Below are positions 8,118-13,835 of a DNA stretch of 14,915 nucleotides, in pieces. Each line of letters opens with the position of its first letter. Position 1 is the first letter of the stretch. The position numbers and the translations under genes are program-made. The stretch is from NCBI GenBank assembly GCA_039028495.1, contig JBCCHY010000025.1:1-14915 (forward strand), read 5' to 3'. Under the pieces are notes generated by a model. That model saw only the letters and a list, made by a program, of their open reading frames with translations, ran no database searches and was not told the DNA's origin. The DNA is from JBCCHY01 sp039028495. GTDB lineage: Bacteria > Patescibacteriota > Saccharimonadia > Saccharimonadales > VXPC01.

Positions 8118-8126
8118 TGCTATGCT
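8098..8126 (+). promoter_or_regulatory. extended -10 promoter of pilD
   Basis: TGC-TATGCT (8118-8126) is an extended -10. TCGACC (8098-8103, 4 of 6 to consensus) sits 17 bp upstream, inside the terminator loop. Initiation would fall at about 8133-8135, on or next to ATG 8135, so the pilD mRNA is predicted to be leaderless. GCTATGCT (8119-8126) is also the exact inverse of AGCATAGC at 8065-8072. Confidence 0.6.
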
Positions 8127-8134
8127 GATTGGCG

Positions 8135-8926
8135 ATGATTTACTTTGTTCTAGGAATACTTGGGCTTGTTATGGGGAGCTTTGTCAGTGCTTTTGTTGAC
8201 CGTATTCATGATGGGCGCGACTGGGTTCGTGGTAGATCCGAGTGTGACAGCTGCAAAACAACTCTTGGTAGTAGAGACTTGATCCCACTACTCAGCTGGT
8301 TGCTTAACAGGGGACGCTGCAGACATTGTAAAAGTAAGGTATCGATCCAATATCCTTTGCTCGAGCTAACTACAGCAGGCCTATTCATTACTATCTATGC
8401 TTTTTGGCCATTCGAGCTCAGTGGGTTTGAATACTCTAGACTGGTATTTTGGCTAGTGACGATTGTTGGGTTTGTTGCTTTGTCACTTTATGACATCAAA
8501 TGGTTGCTGCTCCCAAATAAGATACTTTACCCGCTGATTGCCCTGACGGTGGCTTTTATTACGGTTGAGGCTGCATTTTTTGATGGTGGAACTGAACTAG
8601 TTAGAGACTCTGTGCTGGGCCTTTTGGCATGTGGTGGAGTTTTCTACATACTGTTTCAGGTATCTAGCGGTAAATGGATCGGTGGCGGTGATGTAAAACT
8701 AGGTTTCCTACTCGGTCTATTGCTCGCTGACCCCTACAAGTCTTTGCTGGTGATCTTACTGTCATCCATTATCGGGATTCTTATAGCGCTTCCTGGACTA
8801 CTACTAAAAAAGATGGGGCCAAAGACACAGATGCCTTACGGCCCAGCATTAATGTTGGCTACTGTAATTGTGTTTTTGTGGGGGGAGCAACTTATTAACT
8901 GGTACACCTCCGACATCCTCCTCTAA
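8135..8926 (+). CDS. pilD: prepilin peptidase PilD (A24 family, bifunctional type)
   Basis: This polytopic membrane aspartic protease cleaves class III leaders after Gly, and in the bifunctional type it also N-methylates residue +1. I use ATG 8135 (263 aa): a TTG two codons earlier has no support, and the extended -10 places transcription start at about 8135. The N-terminal GSFVSAFVDRI corresponds to the GSFLNV-type motif. A cytoplasmic tetracysteine module is present (ECDSC then GRCRHC), as in full-length bifunctional enzymes. The catalytic aspartates are in LYDIKWLLLPN and GGGDVKLGF. The C-terminal part has several hydrophobic helices. Length and order are normal. It should process all five prepilins in the window. 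Confidence 0.95.
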   Translation: MIYFVLGILGLVMGSFVSAFVDRIHDGRDWVRGRSECDSCKTTLGSRDLIPLLSWLLNRGRCRHCKSKVSIQYPLLELTTAGLFITIYAFWPFELSGFEYSRLVFWLVTIVGFVALSLYDIKWLLLPNKILYPLIALTVAFITVEAAFFDGGTELVRDSVLGLLACGGVFYILFQVSSGKWIGGGDVKLGFLLGLLLADPYKSLLVILLSSIIGILIALPGLLLKKMGPKTQMPYGPALMLATVIVFLWGEQLINWYTSDILL

Positions 8927-8931
8927 CACTT

Positions 8932-8947
8932 AGCCAGGACCCTGCCA
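8932..8947 (+). repeat. second copy of the post-pilC hairpin sequence
   Basis: AGCCAGGACCCTGCCA matches AGCCAGGATCCTGCCA at 7287-7302 in 15 of 16 bases. Both copies start 5-8 nt after a pil gene stop codon. At 7287 the sequence forms the left half-stem and loop of a terminator. Here the right half-stem equivalent (GGCT within CCTGGCTAA, 9296-9304) is about 350 nt away, with RNA A between the two halves. Confidence 0.6.
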
Positions 8948-8958
8948 TCGAGCACAGC

Positions 8959-9288
8959 TCACTGCACTGATCCTATCTCGGCACTCTTTGGAATTTCAGT
9001 GCAGTGATTCGAATGGTCTCTGTTAGCTCCCCTGGAATCAGACCTGCGTCTATTTGGTTATTTCTCTTTGTGAGGACACGCAAAGGAGGTGTACAAAAGC
9101 CAAAAGAGCCCTGTATTTGAGCTCATAAACGTGCTGGTGCATTCTAGGTTCAGCTCGAGTGGAGCTTGGAATTTTACTGCGGAAGTGGCTTGTGGCTGTA
9201 CATACGGTACCGCCGCAAGCCGACCCGTAAAGCAAAATATCCAAGATGCGCCGAGATAGGTCAGTAAAGAGCGGGCTTTTGCTCGCTC
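8959..9288 (+). ncRNA. RNA A: structured intergenic RNA element, family undetermined
   Basis: The 404-nt gap between pilD and the minor pilins contains no convincing gene but dense helix potential. The closing helix is CCTATCTCGGC (8972-8982) with GCCGAGATAGG (9250-9260), 11 bp perfect, extended by TTGGA/TCCAA. A hairpin at 9187-9221 has a 10-bp stem, a T/C mismatch, GTAC/GTAC and a 5-nt loop; it is preceded by ACTGCGGAAG (9176-9185) and followed by GACCCGTAA. A local hairpin CTTTGTG-AGGACA-CGCAAAG (9066-9085) is present. The 3' hairpin GAGCGGGC-TTTT-GCTCGCTC lies at 9269-9288. TCACTGCACTGA (8959-8970) and TCAGTGCAGTGA (8996-9007) form a perfect 12-bp arm pair that brackets the closing-helix strand. 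The non-Watson-Crick pairs (9193/9215, 9071/9080, 9274/9283, 9186/9222) are all G-U if the plus strand is transcribed, which supports that strand. It shares its layout with RNA B. Function is unknown, and a leader or a stand-alone RNA are both possible. Confidence 0.65.
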
Positions 9289-9315
9289 ATGCTGGCCTGG
9301 CTAAAGCCTAGAATG

Positions 9316-9324
9316 TGGTAAGAT
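9316..9324 (+). promoter_or_regulatory. extended -10 promoter of the minor-pilin operon
   Basis: TGG-TAAGAT (9316-9324) is an extended -10 with 6 nt between it and ATG 9331, so initiation falls on or next to the A of the ATG and the mRNA is predicted to be leaderless. There is no SD upstream. The site lies just beyond the 3' end of RNA A, so the cluster need not depend on read-through of that RNA. Confidence 0.6.
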
Positions 9325-9330
9325 GTAAGC

Positions 9331-10254
9331 ATGAGTATTATCAGGGGTGGCAGCAGCGGCTATACAATAGTAGAAGTCATGATATTTCTCACCGTGGCGA
9401 GCGCTATGTTTGTAAGCGCTATTTCGATCTTTACTAGATACCAAAGAACCACACAGTTTAATCAGAGTGTTAAGCAGTTTGAGTCGGAGTTACGAGATGT
9501 GGTTAACGATGTTGCAACAGGTGTCTACCCAGAGCTAAATGGTATTAGATGTCGTGACTCGGGTGGATCAATCACTTTTGAGGTTAGCGCAGCTGCGGCA
9601 ACTGGTCAGAATAATGAGTGCGTCTTGATAGGCAAGGCGATACAGTTCGGCGAGACCCCAGTAACTGATTCAAGCCTCGAGATACCAGATATAGAACCTG
9701 ATTCGGGCTATAGCCTCTACACAATCATAGCGCTAAACGACTCCACGTCTCAAGGCTTTGGACAGTCTGGTGATACGCAGGTGCTTCGCAACATCGTTGC
9801 GCCTGAGTTTGATACTGTAGAAGACTTTTCAATCCAGTGGGAGACAGGGGTTACATCGGCCTATATAAAGAAGAGGACTGAGTCGGATATATCCTTTGTG
9901 CGCGGTCTGGTGGTCGTGTTTGATACATTTAATGACCCGAACACGGTTACGTCTCCATCAGGTGGCGATACCTTTGCGTCCGGCGGATCAGCAACTGCCA
10001 TGTATGCGTTGGTCGACCCGACGACAGATGAGTTTAGTATTACGAGCTCTAGATTGGCGGACAATCAGTTTATAAGTCAGTTGGATCACAGCACTCTCTT
10101 TGCTCCGTCGAGCCCACTCGTTAGGCTAGGTGGGGCAGATATAGAGGAGCCCCTTACGGTATGCTTAAGTAATGGGGACGAATTTGCAGCGGTACGACTC
10201 GATGGACAGACTGTTGAATCTCTGCTTGAGCCACCAGTGAGGTGTTTGCCATGA
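9331..10254 (+). CDS. minor prepilin, first of the tip cluster (FimT/GspH-like position)
   Basis: This 307-aa protein has a class III signal: a 10-residue leader ending in GGSSG, then mature YTIVEVMIFLTVAS with Tyr at +1 and Glu at +5 (residue 15). One hydrophobic alpha-1 segment follows. The remaining ~270 residues are a Ser/Thr/Gly/Asp-rich exported domain with a few cysteines (for example IRCRD, NNECVL, PVRCLP at the C-terminus). It is longer than typical FimT/GspH. First place in a FimT-PilV-PilW-PilX-like order suggests that role; sequence alone supports only a prepilin-like protein. The start lies directly at the predicted transcription start. Its TGA overlaps the next ATG by 4 nt. Confidence 0.82.
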   Translation: MSIIRGGSSGYTIVEVMIFLTVASAMFVSAISIFTRYQRTTQFNQSVKQFESELRDVVNDVATGVYPELNGIRCRDSGGSITFEVSAAAATGQNNECVLIGKAIQFGETPVTDSSLEIPDIEPDSGYSLYTIIALNDSTSQGFGQSGDTQVLRNIVAPEFDTVEDFSIQWETGVTSAYIKKRTESDISFVRGLVVVFDTFNDPNTVTSPSGGDTFASGGSATAMYALVDPTTDEFSITSSRLADNQFISQLDHSTLFAPSSPLVRLGGADIEEPLTVCLSNGDEFAAVRLDGQTVESLLEPPVRCLP

Positions 10255-10784
10255 TGCATGATAGCAGGGGAGAGACGATTGTGGAGGTACTACTTAGTGC
10301 TGCACTGATTGGCCTCGCCATAACAACGTCTTTTGGTATAGCTAGACGCAGTCTCGACCTAGGTGCAGAAGCACGCGAACGAGTCCAGGCTCTAAAGATC
10401 GCCGAGTCTCAGGTAGAGATGCTCAAATTCTATGCTGATGAAGAAGAAGCCCCTAGGATCTTTAGTCAGTCAGGTGCTTTCTGTCTAGATCATAACAGGG
10501 CGCTATCGAGCACTGACACGACGACGGTCCCAAGCGAGCCGTCCACGTGGCGCTCTTACCCTGGCCATGTGGAGATAAAGACTACTGACTTGGACTGTCA
10601 GGCAACAGTCGCTGAGGGCTTCCCGGAGAGTAATGTTGAAGTTTCTATAACTCATGATCCAGATGGGCCGAATGACGGTGCGTCAATATTCGATGATAAT
10701 TTATTTACTGTTCGTGTGTCATGGGATGAGGTTCGTGCCGGCAACAGAGATCAGTTAGTAATAACTTATAGGCTCCATCCATGA
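10251..10784 (+). CDS. minor prepilin, PilV/GspI-like
   Basis: This is a 177-aa prepilin-like protein. I choose ATG 10251, which overlaps the previous stop as ATGA and has GAGGTG (10239-10244) 6 nt upstream. A GTG at 10242 would add three residues with no SD. The leader MMHDSRG is followed by ETIVEVLLSAALIG: Glu is at +5 as required, but Glu is also at +1, where Phe, Tyr, Met or Leu is usual. A single hydrophobic helix (about 12-30) precedes a heptad-rich stretch (ARERVQALKIAESQVEMLK) typical of PilV/GspI. The short globular domain has a few cysteines. Coupling by 4-nt overlaps on both sides suggests stoichiometric expression with its neighbours. Confidence 0.8.
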   Translation: MMHDSRGETIVEVLLSAALIGLAITTSFGIARRSLDLGAEARERVQALKIAESQVEMLKFYADEEEAPRIFSQSGAFCLDHNRALSSTDTTTVPSEPSTWRSYPGHVEIKTTDLDCQATVAEGFPESNVEVSITHDPDGPNDGASIFDDNLFTVRVSWDEVRAGNRDQLVITYRLHP

Positions 10785-11473
10785 GTATGGTAAAGATACA
10801 ACAAAGAGGCTTCACCGTTATTGAGCTGATGATTGCTACGGCTACATTTTCCGTAGTTCTGATCGTGGTCCTTAGCGCACTACTTGCTATTGGGCGTCTG
10901 TATTACAAGGGTACGACAGAGGCAAGGGTTCAAGAAGTCACCCGCGGCGCCCTGGATAGGGTTACTCGGTCAGTTCAGTTTAGTGGTGTTCCTATTGAGT
11001 CTGGCACTCTGTCATCAACTAACCCGGCGTATTCACTTGCAAGCTACTACTGCTTTGGGGGGGTGTGGTATGTGTATTCACCTGGCAAGCAGCTCAGGCT
11101 AGATGCTGTTACTGATCCGAGCGTGGAGAGCAGCTATGGCATCCATGTGCAGCGAACAAGCGACTGTAGCTCGAGTAGTGAGCCAACAGATTTGAACGCC
11201 GCTGAGGAACTACTTGGTCAGGACATGCATCTAGTTCACTTCAATATACTCGAGGATAGTGGTCTGGTAGAGGCGAGTATGCGTGTTGCGTTTGGAGGCG
11301 ATGCGGCAACATCAGGTGACTTAAGTGAGATTTTTGGGTATAATTCAGCCATCGATAATGGTAATGGTTACACAGATCCAGCAGAGATAGAGAGATGTGC
11401 AACTAACGTTTCGGGGTCAGAATTCTGTGCTGTCTCAACACTATCGTCGCTAGTCTATAGGAAGGTGCAATGA
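10781..11473 (+). CDS. minor prepilin, PilW/GspJ-like
   Basis: This 230-aa protein has a leader ending in KIQQRG (residue 10), then mature FTVIELMIATATFSVVL with Phe at +1 and Glu at +5 (residue 15), a fully canonical class III signal. A hydrophobic helix (about 14-38) precedes the sequence RVQEVTRGALDRVTRSV, resembling the amphipathic continuation seen in PilW/GspJ. The rest is an exported domain with several Cys (YYCF, SDCSS, ERCATN, SEFCAV), probably disulfide-linked. The start overlaps the previous stop as ATGA. PilW/GspJ is inferred from place in the cluster and the ELMIA-type motif; an unusual independent minor pilin cannot be excluded. Confidence 0.8.
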   Translation: MSMVKIQQRGFTVIELMIATATFSVVLIVVLSALLAIGRLYYKGTTEARVQEVTRGALDRVTRSVQFSGVPIESGTLSSTNPAYSLASYYCFGGVWYVYSPGKQLRLDAVTDPSVESSYGIHVQRTSDCSSSSEPTDLNAAEELLGQDMHLVHFNILEDSGLVEASMRVAFGGDAATSGDLSEIFGYNSAIDNGNGYTDPAEIERCATNVSGSEFCAVSTLSSLVYRKVQ

Positions 11474-12522
11474 CAAGACAAAAGTTAAACCAGTACGGTG
11501 TCGTATCGCTAACAGTTAGTGTTGTGATTATGATTGTGCTGTCACTAATTGTCATATCATTTGCACGTATTATGAGGCGTGAGCAAGAGCAGTCTCTTGA
11601 CAGACAGCTGAACACGCAGGCCTTTTATGCAGCCGAGACTGCAGTCAATGATGCCAAAGCAGAACTAGCCAGAAACCCCTTGTATTCAAAAAATGACTGC
11701 GATATTAATTCGGGCGAGGCACTTAGCGTACCGTCCATCGGTGACGACGATCTAGTCAGCTTTGCTTGTGTGACAGTTGATCAAGAGCCGGATGACATAA
11801 TCGTACCCGTTGATACTGAAAGGTCGACAGTCTTCGAGCTCGCTCCGGTAAATAGTAGTGGTAATCCTGCGGCCATAGACCGTATAAACATTACCTGGAA
11901 TGCTCCTGGCAATACATCAGTTAGCGCTATCCCTACTGGATCTGACTTACCAGAAGCTGGTGGCAGCTGGGGGTCAAATGTTGGTGTTGTTCGTCTGCAG
12001 ATTACACCAATCAACTCTAGCGTCAGCTTAACACGTGATCTTCTTGCTGCAGAAACGAGAGTACTCTATCTCAGACCCGCATCTTCTGGTGGCAATACGT
12101 CGTGGCCAATTCTCCAGGACCTATCAACAACTACGCCACCACTAGTTGGGGGTGGTGAGATTACCTTAGCTAACTGTACGGTAGGTGGCGATTGTAGCGT
12201 GAGCCTCGACTCTATTCCTTCGGGCGCAAACTATACCTACATGATCAGGCTAACATCAGTTTATCAACCAAATAATGTTACTGTTCAAGCTGAAAACACA
12301 GCTAGCCCGACCCCAATAAGCTTTACTGGAGTACAGGCGGTAGTAGATGCCACCGGTAAAGCGAATGATGTTCTACGTCGTATTGAGGAGCGAATACCAC
12401 TCCAGCAATATTATGATTTTCCAGAGTATGCTATAGATGTGGGCCTAGATCTATGTAAGCAGCTAGAAGCTATTCCGACATCAGTTACTACGAGTAGGCC
12501 AGAAAGCTCCTGCCAGCCTTAA
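11470..12522 (+). CDS. minor prepilin lacking Glu at +5, PilX/GspK-like tip protein
   Basis: This is a 350-aa protein. The leader MTRQKLNQYG is followed by VVSLTVSVVIMIVLSLIVIS, a strong hydrophobic helix with Thr where Glu +5 is expected. Then comes ARIMRREQEQSLDRQLNTQAFYAAETAVNDA, close to the PilX N-terminal pattern (basic residues, then QAFxAAE-AxxDA). PilX/GspK-type proteins also lack Glu +5 and sit at the tip, capping the initiation complex. The remaining ~290 residues are Ser/Thr/Asn/Pro-rich, with probable beta-sandwich character (NNVTVQAENT), and could serve in adhesion. AGGAAGG upstream provides an SD, and the start overlaps the previous stop as ATGA. It is last in the cluster, and RNA B follows at once. 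Confidence 0.82.
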   Translation: MTRQKLNQYGVVSLTVSVVIMIVLSLIVISFARIMRREQEQSLDRQLNTQAFYAAETAVNDAKAELARNPLYSKNDCDINSGEALSVPSIGDDDLVSFACVTVDQEPDDIIVPVDTERSTVFELAPVNSSGNPAAIDRINITWNAPGNTSVSAIPTGSDLPEAGGSWGSNVGVVRLQITPINSSVSLTRDLLAAETRVLYLRPASSGGNTSWPILQDLSTTTPPLVGGGEITLANCTVGGDCSVSLDSIPSGANYTYMIRLTSVYQPNNVTVQAENTASPTPISFTGVQAVVDATGKANDVLRRIEERIPLQQYYDFPEYAIDVGLDLCKQLEAIPTSVTTSRPESSCQP

Positions 12523-12525
12523 CCC

Positions 12526-12888
12526 CCTAAACCCTCTGGCCGCCAACCAGCCTGAAGTCAGCAGAAGCTGCTTCTGTCCGGTTGCCTCTCCGGCTCTTTT
12601 GGATATTCTCAGCTACGAGCCACAGTCGGAGTGCCGATCGTACACCTCCTTCACGGTTCTCGCAGAGAAATTCCAAAATAGCTCGGAGCCAGAGGGTTTG
12701 GGATCCCGCAGCTTGAGCCCGCTTGGATTAGTAAGTAGCGCTTTGATCTGCCCCGTAGCTAGAATCAAATATATCTGCGGAAGCTAGCTGGTGCTGTACA
12801 AAAAGTACCGCTCCAGCTGAACCCGTGAATATCGATATTGATTATAGCCCGAGAAGCTCGTGCTAATAAAGCAGCTTTGGCTGACTTT
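12526..12888 (+). ncRNA. RNA B: structured intergenic RNA element related to RNA A
   Basis: This fills the gap between the PilX-like gene and xer. The closing helix is CCTCTCCGGC (12585-12594) with GCCCGAGAAG (12847-12856), 8 of 10 bp. The conserved module is CTGCGGAAG (12775-12783), then a hairpin at 12786-12818 (AGCTGG/CCAGCT, GC/GC, T/C mismatch, GTAC/GTAC, 5-nt A loop), then GAACCCGTGAA. From hairpin end to closing helix is 28 nt, the same as in RNA A. The 3' hairpin AAAG-CAGC-TTTG-GCTG-A-CTTT lies at 12868-12888. Additional helices are AAACCCTCTGGC (12529-12540) with GCCAGAGGGTTT (12688-12699), 12 bp perfect, and 12597-12610 with 12665-12678 (12 of 14 bp). The first of these crosses the closing helix, so a pseudoknot is implied. 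A 12-bp palindrome, AATATCGATATT (12828-12839), lies inside. A 62-codon frame at 12599 is not supported as a gene. Confidence 0.62.
12554..12574 (+). repeat. left hairpin of an inverted pair flanking RNA B
   Basis: The hairpin is GAAG, bulged T, CAGC, loop AGAA, GCTG, CTTC. Its partner is at 12868-12888 on the opposite strand (AAAG, bulged T, CAGC, loop CAAA, GCTG, CTTT). The two agree in 17 of 21 positions in inverted orientation. The right copy overlaps the last bases of xer and may act as its terminator, being followed by ATTA on that strand. The arrangement recalls terminal inverted repeats of a small mobile element, but no transposase is present. Confidence 0.5.
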
Positions 12889-13813
12889 AACTTGAGGTGG
12901 TCTGGTTTTTGGAGTGGAATTTTTGGTGGACCTCTTTAAGATGTTGATCCGTCACATGCGTGTAAATCTGAGTAGTACTAATATTCTCATGCCCCAACAT
13001 AGACTGCACGGACCTGAGATCGGCACCATTCATGAGTAGATTGGTGGCAAATGAATGTCGTAGTGTATGGGGGGTAACTTTTTTAGTTATTCCGGCCAGC
13101 CTGGCATATTTAGCTACGATGCGCTGGATGCTACGAGGGCTGAGTCTCAAGAAATCACCGTCTGTAGACACCTCCTTTTTACCTGCAGTCCTAATAAAGA
13201 GTGGAGGCGAGTTGTCTTCACGCATGTCTAAGTACATCTGTATTTGATCAGCTGCTGCAGCACTTACGAACACAGGCCTGTCCTTTTGTCCTTTACCACG
13301 TACCATAAACTCCCGCCTGTCTAGATTGACGTGATCACGGTTGAGTCCTACAAGCTCCGAAACGCGTAGACCGCTACTAAATAACAGCTCTATAATAGCC
13401 TGGTCACGATAATTGACCATCTGTTTGCCGCCTGCAGCAGATAGCATCCGGTTTATCTCATCTAGACTCAAGAAATCAACTTGTTTACGGCGGACTTTTG
13501 CAAGCTCGATGTGATCTGGGCTTAGTGCAGGAACCCCCTTTTTTACCATGTACTTTAGAAAATTACGCAGTGCGATTAGATGGTAGTTCTGGGTGTTTTT
13601 ACCGAGCTCGTCACTGGTGCCAGTGCCTAACCGATTTAACCACAAGCGCCATTTACGAATTAGCTCTTGGTTGATATCGGCTACAGATATGTCCCCAGCA
13701 AAGTCTTCCAGTCTACGCAGGTAATGGTGGTAGTTCTGAATCGTTTTTTGAGATCTATTCTTTTCAATCTCTAGGTACTCTAGGTAGTCTATGACTGCTT
13801 CGGAGTATTTCAT
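12887..13813 (-). CDS. xerC: XerC/XerD-family tyrosine site-specific recombinase
   Basis: This 308-aa integrase/recombinase has an N-terminal SAM-like core-binding domain (about 1-90, MKYSEAVIDYLEYLEIEKNRS) and a C-terminal catalytic domain. The catalytic set is complete: Arg150 (FSSGLRVSEL), Lys174 (GKGQKDR), His249 and Arg252 (HTLRHSFAT), His275 (LGHENISTTQ) and nucleophile Tyr284 (IYTHV). The length equals housekeeping XerC/XerD. The usual role is resolving chromosome dimers at dif with FtsK. Genomes of this type often carry a single Xer, so the C/D choice is arbitrary here, and a role in moving the adjacent RNA elements is only a thought. ATG 13813 lies 7 nt from a shared palindromic -10, so translation is predicted to be leaderless. 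No dif-like site was seen nearby. Confidence 0.93.
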   Translation of the reverse strand: MKYSEAVIDYLEYLEIEKNRSQKTIQNYHHYLRRLEDFAGDISVADINQELIRKWRLWLNRLGTGTSDELGKNTQNYHLIALRNFLKYMVKKGVPALSPDHIELAKVRRKQVDFLSLDEINRMLSAAGGKQMVNYRDQAIIELLFSSGLRVSELVGLNRDHVNLDRREFMVRGKGQKDRPVFVSAAAADQIQMYLDMREDNSPPLFIRTAGKKEVSTDGDFLRLSPRSIQRIVAKYARLAGITKKVTPHTLRHSFATNLLMNGADLRSVQSMLGHENISTTQIYTHVTDQHLKEVHQKFHSKNQTTSS

Positions 13814-13820
13814 GGGTTAG

Positions 13821-13828
13821 ATTATAAT
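13821..13828. promoter_or_regulatory. symmetric divergent promoter shared by xer and uppP
   Basis: ATTATAAT is a perfect palindrome and supplies a consensus TATAAT on both strands (plus 13823-13828; minus 13826-13821). Exactly 7 nt separate each hexamer from its ATG (13836 forward, 13813 reverse), so the 22-bp spacer is symmetric about 13824.5. On the minus strand ATGACT (complement of 13844-13849) is a 4-of-6 -35 at 17-bp spacing; the forward -35 is weak. Both transcripts should start at or next to their ATG. Confidence 0.75.
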
Positions 13829-13835
13829 GTAGTGC

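Noticed and set aside
8932..8947. AGCCAGGACCCTGCC (and the 7287 copy) resembles the conserved AGYCnGGAnACCTGCC end of cobalamin riboswitches.
   Set aside because: One base is missing from the box, none of the other conserved riboswitch blocks are upstream, and the 7287 copy is simply part of a terminator hairpin.
9207..9216. GGTACCGC in RNA A and GTACCGC in RNA B resemble the T-box sequence of tRNA-sensing leaders.
   Set aside because: The UGGN bulge that contacts the tRNA acceptor is absent in both, the bases are used in a local GTAC/GTAC stem, there is no terminator/antiterminator pair, and no amino-acid-related gene follows.
9089..9259. GTG-started frame of 56 codons directly at the AAAGGAGGTG sequence in RNA A.
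   Set aside because: The GTG overlaps the SD-like sequence itself, leaving no spacer, and the frame runs through the helices that define the RNA. RNA B has no counterpart.
8927..9330. RNA A or B as RNase P RNA or tmRNA.
   Set aside because: I see no GAGGAAAGUCC-type conserved region of RNase P and no tRNA-like end, CCA or tag frame of tmRNA. Two copies in 4 kb would also be odd for either.
12599..12787. 62-codon frame inside RNA B, and a 64-codon minus-strand frame at 9050-9244 inside RNA A, both beginning with the residues MDIL.
   Set aside because: Both start at TTG without an SD. The shared MDIL comes from TTGGATATT in the closing-helix extension read on opposite strands, so it reflects RNA structure and not related proteins.
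12523..13835. dif or XerH-type recombination site beside the xer gene.
   Set aside because: No 11-6-8/11 arrangement resembling known dif sites was found. The AATATCGATATT palindrome at 12828-12839 is within RNA B and lacks flanking arms of the right form.
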